From CAWEHQ01 sp051001995 (GTDB taxonomy: Bacteria; Actinomycetota; Thermoleophilia; Solirubrobacterales; Thermoleophilaceae), in assembly GCA_051001995.1 (NCBI GenBank), contig JBPCMT010000236.1:1-15944 (forward strand): a stretch of DNA of 15,944 nt. Reading direction: 5' to 3'. The notes below the pieces were generated by a model. The model had not been told where the DNA came from and made no database searches. It saw only the letters and a list, made by a program, of their open reading frames with translations. Numbering within the stretch: the first letter of the stretch is position 1; each line of letters starts with the position of its first letter. A program made the position numbers and the translations under genes. Positions 1 through 6,057 of the stretch are shown piece by piece.

Positions 1-177
1 CACCAGAGGACTTGGTGATCGGCAACGTCTTCCGCACTGAGGGGCGGATAGAGAGGAGAGGGGGGCTCGAGCAACGAGGACCGAGCCCCGGCCCCGCCCC
101 GTCGCCGCGGCCAGGCACGCCGGCGCCGCAGCGGCCGCCGCCTGTTCGCGTTCGACCGGTCGCTCGGGCGGCGCTTC
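1..177 (+). other. Unassigned upstream tail and likely 5' extension of rnhB
   Basis: No complete gene can be supported here. One frame (from base 3) reads PEDLVIGNVF then RTEGRIERR. This faintly resembles the C-terminal end of type I signal peptidases (lepB, a common neighbour upstream of rnhB), but it has no stop where one is expected, so I do not call it. The rnhB frame is open from base 52 after a TAG at 49-51. From about base 142 it reads LFAFDRSLGRRF directly into the rnhB active-site motif, which looks like genuine RNase HII N-terminal sequence. A purine-rich Shine-Dalgarno-like stretch lies at 51-65, with no ATG, GTG or TTG in the rnhB frame after it until base 178. Confidence 0.4.
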
Positions 178-789
178 GTGGCGGGCGCCGACGAGGCCGG
201 CCGCGGCTCCCTCGCCGGGCCGCTCGTGGCCGCGGCGGTCCTGTTCGACCTCGAGCGCCTCTCGCTGTCGGACCGGCGCGCGCTCGCGCGCCTCAACGAC
301 TCCAAGCAGCACGACGAGGCCGGCCGGGAGGAGCTCTACCCGCTGGTGCTGAGGGCGGCGAGCCGGGCCGCGATCGTCTCCCGCTGCGTTCGCGGGATCG
401 ACGCGCACGGCCTCCATGTGACGAACATCGACGCCCTGCGCTCGGCGCTGCTCGCGGTGACGCGCGACGGCGTATCCGGCGGCGGCGAGGGCGATCTCGT
501 GTGCCTCTCGGACGGGTTCAGGATCCCGGAGCTTCCGCGCGAGCAGCGCGCGGTCGTGGGCGGCGACTCCCGTAGCGCCGCGATCGCCGCCGCCTCCGTC
601 CTCGCAAAGGTCACGCGCGACCGCTACATGCGCCGCGCCGAGTCGCGCCATCCGGGCTGGGACTTCGCGGCCAACGTCGGCTACTCGACGCCCGAGCACC
701 GCGCCGCGATCGCCTTGAACGGGATCTCACCGCTCCACCGCCTGTCGTTTCAGTCGATCGCGTATCAGCAGCTTGCGCTCGAGGGCTGA
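178..789 (+). CDS. rnhB: Ribonuclease HII
   Basis: The product is RNase HII, a cytoplasmic, metal-dependent endonuclease that cuts the RNA strand of RNA/DNA hybrids and single ribonucleotides misincorporated in DNA. The four acidic active-site residues are visible from the GTG at 178: D5 and E6 in DEAGRG, D112 in LSDGF, and D148 in AKVTRDR. The C-terminal GYSTPEHRAAI and PLHRLSF blocks also match the family. The 203 residues are slightly short at the N-terminus, because the active-site motif begins at residue 5 and family-like sequence (LFAFDRSLGRRF) precedes it in frame. The annotated GTG is the only standard start in the open frame, so the real start is probably upstream and non-standard, or obscured by an indel. 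The gene converges with yraN, 43 bases away. Family identity is secure; the start is not. Confidence 0.93.
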   Translation: MAGADEAGRGSLAGPLVAAAVLFDLERLSLSDRRALARLNDSKQHDEAGREELYPLVLRAASRAAIVSRCVRGIDAHGLHVTNIDALRSALLAVTRDGVSGGGEGDLVCLSDGFRIPELPREQRAVVGGDSRSAAIAAASVLAKVTRDRYMRRAESRHPGWDFAANVGYSTPEHRAAIALNGISPLHRLSFQSIAYQQLALEG

Positions 790-832
790 GCCGACGCGCG
801 CGCTCCCGCCGCCGTCCGATCGGCAGAGCTCG

Positions 833-1258
833 TCAGAACGCATCCTCGACGTGCTCGAGGTCGAGGAGCGTGCCGTCGCGGGAAAGGATGATTCCGACGG
901 CATCGAAGCGCAGCCGCCGCACGCCTGAAGGCAGGTCCTCTCCGTCCCCTTCGGCCGAAGCGCAGCGCGCGGCCAGCCACTCGCGCGCGAGCTGCCGCAG
1001 TCGCCGCCGTTTCTGCGGCCCGATCGACTCGAGCGGTCCGGCGGCATCGTATGCCCCACGGCCGGCACCCCCTGCGGCCGCGACGCGCGCGCGGACCTCG
1101 CAGAAGACGAGGCACCCGTGCCCGACCACGACGAGATCGAGCTCGCCGTGGCGGGTCCGGGCATTGCGCTCGAGCACGCGGTAGCCCTCGCGCGTGAGGT
1201 GAGCCTCGGCCAGTCGCTCCCCGAGCGCTCCGGTTGCGCGACGACCGTCCACGGGCAC
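833..1258 (-). CDS. yraN: YraN/UPF0102 family nuclease-like protein
   Basis: The product belongs to the UPF0102 (YraN) family, small cytoplasmic proteins with a restriction-endonuclease-like fold. Their precise role is unsettled, and they are usually encoded beside rnhB, comM and dprA, as here. The core motif is clear: ALGERLAEAHL at residues 11-21, GYRVLERNARTRHGELDL at 25-42, then VFCEVRAR at 51-58, giving the expected acidic set E39, D41 and E54. The usual lysine of EVK is arginine (R56). RFDAVGI near residue 118 is the other family block. I chose the GTG at 1258 (141 aa) because a TAGCGT -10 box ends 8 bases before it; GTG at 1252 is an alternative. The reading frame stays open far upstream across comM, but that extension has no family similarity and is an antisense artefact. 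The gene is inverted relative to rnhB, comM and dprA. Confidence 0.88.
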   Translation of the reverse strand: MPVDGRRATGALGERLAEAHLTREGYRVLERNARTRHGELDLVVVGHGCLVFCEVRARVAAAGGAGRGAYDAAGPLESIGPQKRRRLRQLAREWLAARCASAEGDGEDLPSGVRRLRFDAVGIILSRDGTLLDLEHVEDAF

Positions 1259-1266
1259 GCGGAGCG

Positions 1267-1418
1267 ACGCTAGACGAGCTCGGCTCACGGATCGACGCCC
1301 GCGTGCAACGAGTTCGTAACCCTGCGGCCGGCGCCGAGCCACCCGCACCGGGAAGTCACGCCGCTGGAGCCCAGTCGTAACGCTCGCAGCGCCCGGGTGA
1401 GGCGCAGCCGCGTAGCGT
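1267..1418. promoter_or_regulatory. Divergent yraN/comM promoter region with twin TAGCGT -10 boxes
   Basis: The minus strand carries TAGCGT at 1272-1267, eight bases before the yraN GTG. The plus strand carries the same hexamer at 1413-1418, eight bases before the comM ATG. Neither has a visible Shine-Dalgarno sequence, so both mRNAs are probably leaderless or nearly so. No good -35 box is visible for either. Between them an imperfect direct repeat, AGTTCGTAAC at 1311-1320 and AGTCGTAAC at 1373-1381, may be a regulator site or chance. Confidence 0.55.
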
Positions 1419-1426
1419 CGTGGACG

Positions 1427-2944
1427 ATGCTCGCGAGCGTCGCCACCTTTGCCATCGAGGGCGTCGACAGCGTCGAGGTGACCGTCGAGGTCGACGTCCG
1501 GCGTGGCCTTCCCGCCTTCACCGTCGTCGGTTTGCCCGACGCCGCGGTTCGCGAGGCTCGCGAGCGTGTCCGGGCGGCGCTGTTGAACTCGCAGCTCGAC
1601 TTCCCGCTCAAGCGCCTGACGGCCAACCTGGCCCCGGCCGACCTTCGCAAGTCCGGGCCGAGCTTCGACCTCGCGCTGGCGGTCGCGCTCCTGGCCGCCT
1701 CCAGCCAGGTCCCGGCGACGTCCCTTGGCTCCTACGCCGTTTGCGGCGAGCTGTCCCTGAGCGGCGCGCTGCGGCCGGTCCCGGGGGCGATCGCGCTCGC
1801 GTTGGGCGCCCGGAGCGCCGGATTCGAGCGGCTGATAGTTCCGGTCGAGAACGCTCCCGAGGCTGCGCTTGTCGAGGGAATCGAGGTCTGTGGAGTGCCG
1901 TCCCTGGCGCTGATGGCGGACCTCCTGCGCGGCAGGCTCCCGCCAGCGCCGCCGCCGCCCGCACCCGTGTTGAGGCGGGATGGGGGAGGCCTCGACCTGG
2001 GCGACGTCCGCGGTCAGGCCGACGCGCGGCGCGCGCTCGAGATCGCGGCCACGGGCGGTCACCACCTGTTGATGGTCGGTCCACCGGGAGTTGGGAAGAC
2101 GATGCTCGCGCGGCGCCTGCCGGGAATCCTGCCGCCGCCGACGATCGAGGAGGCACTCGAGATCACCCGGGTGCACAGCGTCGCCGGCCTCGCCGGCGGG
2201 CGGCTCGCGGCCGAGCGCCCGTTCAGGGCGCCCCACCACACGATCTCACCGTCCGGCCTGGTCGGGGGCGGCCCCGGCCCGCGACCGGGCGAGATCACGC
2301 TCGCGCACCGCGGCGTGCTGTTCCTCGACGAGCTTGCGGAGTTCTCCCGGTCGGCGCTCGAGGCGCTGCGTGAACCGCTCGAGGCCGGCAGCGTCGACAT
2401 CACCAGGCGCCAGCGCACGCTCGCGTTCCCGGCCGACTTCATGCTGGTGGGGGCGTGCAACGACTGCCCCTGCGGCAGGCCCGGCGACGACTGCGTCTGC
2501 TCGGCCACGGACCGCGCTCGCTACCGGCGCAAGCTGAGCGGTCCGCTGCTCGACCGGATCGACCTCGTCTGCGCCCTGGGGCCCGCTCCTGGGGGCGCGA
2601 TGGGACCGCGGCCGCGAGACCCCAGCAGCGAGAGCGCGGCGGTGCGCGAGCGCGTTGCCGCCGCCCAGACGCGGGCGCGCGAGCGGCTGGAAGCGAGCGC
2701 GCGCCTCTCGGACGCGGCGACGAGCGGCGGACCGACCGGCGGCCCCCTCCGCCTCGAGCGAGACGCCCGCGTGCGGCTCGGCCAATGCCGGCGCGACCCG
2801 AGCCTGAGCGCCCGTGGTCATGACCGGGTGCTGCGGCTCGCCCGCACGATCGCCGACCTTGCGGGGAGCGAGTCGATCCGGGCCGCTCACCTCGATGAGG
2901 CGCTCGCCTACCGGATGGGGGCCGCTTGGCGGGCCGCGGCGTGA
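1427..2944 (+). CDS. comM: ComM/YifB family Mg-chelatase-like AAA+ ATPase
   Basis: The product is a ComM (YifB) AAA+ ATPase. In naturally competent bacteria ComM is a hexameric helicase that drives branch migration of incoming single-stranded DNA. The start at ATG 1427 gives the family-typical opening MLASVATFAIEGVD; an upstream in-frame GTG at 1397 would add ten unrelated residues. The N-terminal Lon/ChlI-like domain spans about 1-180, including RGLPAFTVVGLPDAAVREAR. The ATPase domain follows, with Walker A GPPGVGKT at 218-225, RAPHHTIS at about 267-274, and Walker B GVLFLDEL at 296-303. A cysteine cluster (C344, C347, C349, C356, C358) follows, then SGPLLDRIDL. The 505-residue length matches E. 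coli YifB. The TGA overlaps the dprA GTG in GTGA, indicating translational coupling. Confidence 0.95.
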   Translation: MLASVATFAIEGVDSVEVTVEVDVRRGLPAFTVVGLPDAAVREARERVRAALLNSQLDFPLKRLTANLAPADLRKSGPSFDLALAVALLAASSQVPATSLGSYAVCGELSLSGALRPVPGAIALALGARSAGFERLIVPVENAPEAALVEGIEVCGVPSLALMADLLRGRLPPAPPPPAPVLRRDGGGLDLGDVRGQADARRALEIAATGGHHLLMVGPPGVGKTMLARRLPGILPPPTIEEALEITRVHSVAGLAGGRLAAERPFRAPHHTISPSGLVGGGPGPRPGEITLAHRGVLFLDELAEFSRSALEALREPLEAGSVDITRRQRTLAFPADFMLVGACNDCPCGRPGDDCVCSATDRARYRRKLSGPLLDRIDLVCALGPAPGGAMGPRPRDPSSESAAVRERVAAAQTRARERLEASARLSDAATSGGPTGGPLRLERDARVRLGQCRRDPSLSARGHDRVLRLARTIADLAGSESIRAAHLDEALAYRMGAAWRAAA

Positions 2945-4218
2945 AGGCGCATGCTGACGAGCGGGCCGCCAGTCCGCCGGCGGGCGACGGCAACGAGGGG
3001 TCGTCGGCCTGCGCCGAGTGCCTGCGGCGCGGCGCCCTTCTGGGGCGCCTCTCGCGACGCATCGCCGGCCTGCTCGACGGCGGCGACCGGCGCCCGGCCG
3101 GCCTGCTCGAGCTCTCGGATGACGACCTCGTCAAGGCCGTCGGCGGCCAGGGCGCCAGCCGCCAGCTGGACCGCTTCAGGCGCGAGTTCGACGTCGATCG
3201 CGCGCGGCGAGAGCTGGGGCGCGCGGGGCTCGATTGCCTGTGCCGTCACTCGCCGTGCTATCCCGGCGGTCTGCTCCGGCTCTCGGACGCGCCCGCGGCG
3301 CTCTACGTTGCCGGCGGTCGAAGCCGCCTGTCCGCGCTGCTGGCCGAGCCGGTCGTGACGATCGTGGGCGGCCGCTCGGCCACCCCCCACGCGCTCGAGG
3401 TGGCGGCCACGCTCGGCCGCGGGCTGTCGGCCGCGGGCGTCACTGTGGTGAGCGGGCTGGCGCTCGGGGTGGACGCGGCCGCCCATCGCGGCGCGATGAA
3501 GGGCGGTCGCGGGGCGATCGCGGTGCTGGCGTCCGGAGCCGACGTGCCCTATCCGTCCTCGCATCGCACCCTCTACGAGGCGATCCGGGCGCGCGCCGCG
3601 ATCGTCTCGGAGCTGCCTCCCGGTACGGCTCCGATGCGGTGGAGCTTTCCGGCTCGCAACCGCATCATGGCGGCGCTCGGTCAGCTCACGGTGGTGGTCG
3701 AGGCTCAGCAGGCCTCCGGCTCGCTGATCACGGCCGACTTCGCGACCCAGCTCGGGCGCGACGTCGGGGCGGTTCCGGGGCGCGTCACCGGCGGGCGGGC
3801 GGCCGGTTCGAACGAGCTGCTGCGCGACGGAGCGCGCGTGATCCGCGGGCCGGAGGACGTCCTCGACGACCTGCTCGGCGTCGGTGAGCTACGCGCGCGC
3901 GGCCGCGGGCGATCGAGCGCCGGCTCAAGGGCACGGCGCGACGAGGCCGGTGACCGGAGCGACGATCTGAGTCCGGATCTGCGCAGGCGCCGGGAGGCGC
4001 TCGCGGCCGCCGTCCGTGAGGTGTCGGGCGTCGTCGAGTTGGAGCCGTCCGTCCGGCTGGTGCTGGACGCCGTGGAGGCGGGGGAGGGAGTCGAGGCGAT
4101 CGGCCGGTCGGCGCGGCTGTCCGCGGGCGAGGTTCGAGCCGCGCTCGGGCGCCTCGAGCTCATGGGCCTCGTCACCCGCGACGGGCTCGGTGCCTACGAG
4201 CGCACCGGCCGCGGCTAG
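2941..4218 (+). CDS. dprA: DNA-processing protein DprA
   Basis: DprA binds incoming single-stranded DNA in the cytoplasm and loads RecA during transformation. It is also widely present in bacteria not known to be competent. I chose GTG 2941 because it overlaps the comM stop as GTGA and gives 425 residues; a TTG at 2926 would add five. A helix-rich N-terminal region (about 24-110) holds a CAEC pair, which I recall as common in actinobacterial DprA proteins. The Rossmann-like core spans about 135-310. It includes IVGGRSATPH, SGLALGVDAAAH, VLASGADVPYP, SELPPGTAPMRWSFPARNRI and SGSLITADFA, ending near GSNELLRDGA. An Arg/Ser-rich linker (about 318-350) leads to a winged-helix domain at about 365-425. 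No topA follows it, unlike in many genomes. Confidence 0.95.
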   Translation: MKAHADERAASPPAGDGNEGSSACAECLRRGALLGRLSRRIAGLLDGGDRRPAGLLELSDDDLVKAVGGQGASRQLDRFRREFDVDRARRELGRAGLDCLCRHSPCYPGGLLRLSDAPAALYVAGGRSRLSALLAEPVVTIVGGRSATPHALEVAATLGRGLSAAGVTVVSGLALGVDAAAHRGAMKGGRGAIAVLASGADVPYPSSHRTLYEAIRARAAIVSELPPGTAPMRWSFPARNRIMAALGQLTVVVEAQQASGSLITADFATQLGRDVGAVPGRVTGGRAAGSNELLRDGARVIRGPEDVLDDLLGVGELRARGRGRSSAGSRARRDEAGDRSDDLSPDLRRRREALAAAVREVSGVVELEPSVRLVLDAVEAGEGVEAIGRSARLSAGEVRAALGRLELMGLVTRDGLGAYERTGRG

Positions 4219-4221
4219 CCT
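4216..4221 (+). promoter_or_regulatory. Candidate -10 box for thiD
   Basis: TAGCCT includes the TAG stop codon of dprA and ends nine bases before the thiD ATG. No Shine-Dalgarno sequence is visible in the 12-base gap. This matches the leaderless-type spacing seen at other genes in the window, so thiD may have its own promoter in addition to readthrough from comM-dprA. Confidence 0.4.
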
Positions 4222-4230
4222 TCCGATGCG

Positions 4231-5085
4231 ATGACCACCACCGCGGACTCGCCGCCTCGCGTCCTCGCCATCGCGGGGTCCGACTCCGGCGGGGGAGCGG
4301 GCATCCAGGCTGACCTCAAGGCGCTCGCGAGCTGCGGCGTCCACGGGATGACGGCGATCACTGCGATCACCGCTCAGAACACGATCGGGGTCCGCTCGGT
4401 CCACGCGGTGCCGCCGGAGTCGATCGTGGACCAGGTGCGAGCGGTCGCCGGCGACATCGGCGTGGACGCGGTGAAGATCGGGATGCTCGGGTCGGCGGAG
4501 ACGATCGAGGCGGTCGAGCAGGCGCTCGGCCTCGTCGCGAACGTGCCGGTGGTGCTCGACCCTGTGATGGTCGCCGAGAGCGGCGCCGTGCTGCTGGACG
4601 AGGACGCCCGGCGGGCCCTGCGGGGGCGCCTGCTCCCGCGAGCCACGGTCGCCACGCCCAACCTCTCGGAGGCGCGGGTGCTCGCGGGGGCGGAGGCCGA
4701 TGCGGATGCGGACAGGCCGGGGCCCGAGACGGGCGAGGACGCCGAGTCGCTCGCTCGCGCGGTCCATGCCCTCGGCCCGGACGCGGTCGTCGTGACCGGC
4801 GGGCACCGCGCGGAGGCCACGGACGTCTTCTTCGACGGCGCTCAGTTCGTGGCGCTTCCGGGGGATCGCCATCCCGACGGCGCCGCGCACGGGTCGGGCT
4901 GCACCCACTCCTCGGCGCTGGCCGCGTTCCTCGCCCGCGGGGCCGCACCGCTCGACGCGGCGCGCGCCGCAAGGAGGGTGGCGGCGGCCGCGGTGCGCGA
5001 CGGCCTGCGAGGGCTCGGCGCGGGCGCCGGACCGGTCGACGCCCTCGGCATCGCGCGGCGGCCGGGCGCCGTCGCTTTGACATAA
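4231..5085 (+). CDS. thiD: Hydroxymethylpyrimidine/phosphomethylpyrimidine kinase
   Basis: ThiD performs two successive ATP-dependent phosphorylations in thiamine synthesis, converting HMP to HMP-P and then to HMP-PP, in the cytosol. The ribokinase-fold signatures are clear: GSDSGGGAGIQADLKA at residues 16-31, TAQNTIGV at about 47-54, VLDPVMVAESG at 108-118, and TPNLSEARVL at 142-151. The anion-hole motif GSGCT lies at 221-225, where C224 sits at the catalytic position. The 284 residues are normal to slightly long; an acidic insert at about 154-171 (ADADADRPGPETGED) accounts for part of this. No other thiamine gene lies nearby. The ATG start gives the expected N-terminus. It lies 12 bases after dprA and 37 bases before a small unrecognised gene. 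Confidence 0.94.
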   Translation: MTTTADSPPRVLAIAGSDSGGGAGIQADLKALASCGVHGMTAITAITAQNTIGVRSVHAVPPESIVDQVRAVAGDIGVDAVKIGMLGSAETIEAVEQALGLVANVPVVLDPVMVAESGAVLLDEDARRALRGRLLPRATVATPNLSEARVLAGAEADADADRPGPETGEDAESLARAVHALGPDAVVVTGGHRAEATDVFFDGAQFVALPGDRHPDGAAHGSGCTHSSALAAFLARGAAPLDAARAARRVAAAAVRDGLRGLGAGAGPVDALGIARRPGAVALT

Positions 5086-5122
5086 TCGCGACGCCTTCGA
5101 GTCGGGAGAGGCAGCGCAAAGG

Positions 5123-5380
5123 ATGGCGAACATCAGGTTTCTACGCATGAGGCCGGGTCACGGCGAGGTCCTTCTCGCCGAGGGCGATCGGCGCGCGCGC
5201 GAGGACGAGGAACGCCTCATCGAGGAGTTCCGGCGCCAGCTCGACGCGGGCATGTGGGCGGCGGTGCCCACTCGCGACCGGGCGAGCGGCCGCCGCGAGG
5301 CGCTGATGGTCCGCCACTACGACGAGATTCCGTCGCAGGCCGAGCGCGTGATCTTCTTTCCGCGCGCCGCGGGCGGCTAG
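5123..5380 (+). CDS. Hypothetical 85-residue protein ending in Gly-Gly
   Basis: I do not recognise this protein. It is soluble, with no signal peptide or membrane segment. The middle (about 20-41) is a highly charged predicted helix (EGDRRAREDEERLIEEFRRQ) followed by DAGMWAAVP. The C-terminal part reads MVRHYDEIP then AERVIFFPRAAGG, suggesting two short strands and an exposed diglycine end. The start at ATG 5123 is preceded by a purine-rich GGGAGAGG at 5104-5111, and a possible -10 box CATAAT lies at 5081-5086 across the thiD stop. Third-codon G/C bias agrees with real coding. It sits 13 bases before the next gene and is probably co-transcribed with it. The terminal GG invites comparison with ubiquitin-like sulfur carriers such as ThiS, but no similarity to that fold is evident, so no function is assigned. 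Confidence 0.75.
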   Translation: MANIRFLRMRPGHGEVLLAEGDRRAREDEERLIEEFRRQLDAGMWAAVPTRDRASGRREALMVRHYDEIPSQAERVIFFPRAAGG

Positions 5381-5393
5381 CGGCCTTCGATCG

Positions 5394-6011
5394 ATGCTGC
5401 TGGCGCTCCTCGCCCTTCTGGTCTTGGCCGCGGTCCTCGCGCTGCCGGCGATCGCGCGGGGCGTTGGCAGCGCCCGCCGGCGACTCGCCGAGCGGCGCGG
5501 CGAGCGGACGGGGCGCGAGGTCCTCGACCTGCCCGACCCGGGTCGCGAACGGCGCGCCGAGCAGCGCGCCCGCGAGCTACTTCGCTCCTGCGTCAACGAG
5601 GAGGAGTGGGCGATGTACCGCGACCTCGGGTTCATCCGCGTGTGGGGCGCCCAGGCGCGTCGCCCCGGGGCCGCGGGGAGCGCGCGCCGCAGCGGTGTCT
5701 ACGCCTACCTGATCTACCCCCAAAAGCCGCTCGTGGCCTTCGTGCCGGAGACCCGCCAGCTGCTGAGCGAGTACTGCGTGGAGTTCCCCGAACTCGCGTC
5801 GTCGCTTTCGGTCCCGCGGCTCCCCGACTCCGACGACGTGCTGGCCAAGTGGATGGCGCTCACGGGCGACGAGCGGCGGCTCGTCGCGAGCGCCAACATG
5901 CACCTCCCCGGGCGCCAGGTCGATCCCGGGCGGGTGCGTCGCGACATCTGGCGCCTGGCCGAGTGGGAGCGCCAGCGGCGCGGCGGCGGCCAGGTCGCAT
6001 CGCGCGGATGA
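5394..6011 (+). CDS. Membrane-anchored conserved-looking hypothetical protein
   Basis: I do not recognise this 205-residue protein. Residues 1-23 are a hydrophobic helix rich in Leu and Ala, followed by an Arg-rich stretch (about 28-60). This predicts a single N-terminal anchor with the positively charged remainder in the cytoplasm. A compact domain at about 60-175 contains LLRSCVNEEEWAMYRDLGFI, YAYLIYPQKPLVAFVP at 103-118, LLSEYCVEFPELA at 123-135, and DSDDVLAKWMALTGDERRLV at 145-164. The two cysteines (C66, C128) are not in a metal-binding pattern. The ATG lies 13 bases after the 85-residue gene with no clear ribosome site, so the two are likely one unit. ilvD begins 46 bases downstream. 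Its role is unknown; a lineage-restricted envelope-associated protein is my best inference. Confidence 0.75.
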   Translation: MLLALLALLVLAAVLALPAIARGVGSARRRLAERRGERTGREVLDLPDPGRERRAEQRARELLRSCVNEEEWAMYRDLGFIRVWGAQARRPGAAGSARRSGVYAYLIYPQKPLVAFVPETRQLLSEYCVEFPELASSLSVPRLPDSDDVLAKWMALTGDERRLVASANMHLPGRQVDPGRVRRDIWRLAEWERQRRGGGQVASRG

Positions 6012-6057
6012 GCGGCCGCCCGCGCGCGTTGGCCGGCGTTCCGACGGCTGGCGGCTC

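Noticed and set aside
790..832. GCCGA/TCGGC inverted repeat between rnhB and yraN as a terminator
   Set aside because: The stem is only 5 bp with a 25-base loop and no T tract, so it is easily due to chance.
1259..2239. N-terminal extension of yraN running antisense to comM
   Set aside because: Family similarity begins near 1228 and a -10 box precedes GTG 1258; the extension is Arg/Gly/Ala-rich noise opposite a well-supported ATPase.
5077..5086. TTGACA overlapping CATAAT at the thiD end as a full promoter
   Set aside because: The two hexamers overlap instead of being separated by about 17 bases, and no second box sits at the right distance from either.
5123..5380. Calling the Gly-Gly protein thiS
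   Set aside because: It is longer than ThiS, with a charged helical centre and no visible beta-grasp pattern; adjacency to thiD and a GG end are not enough.
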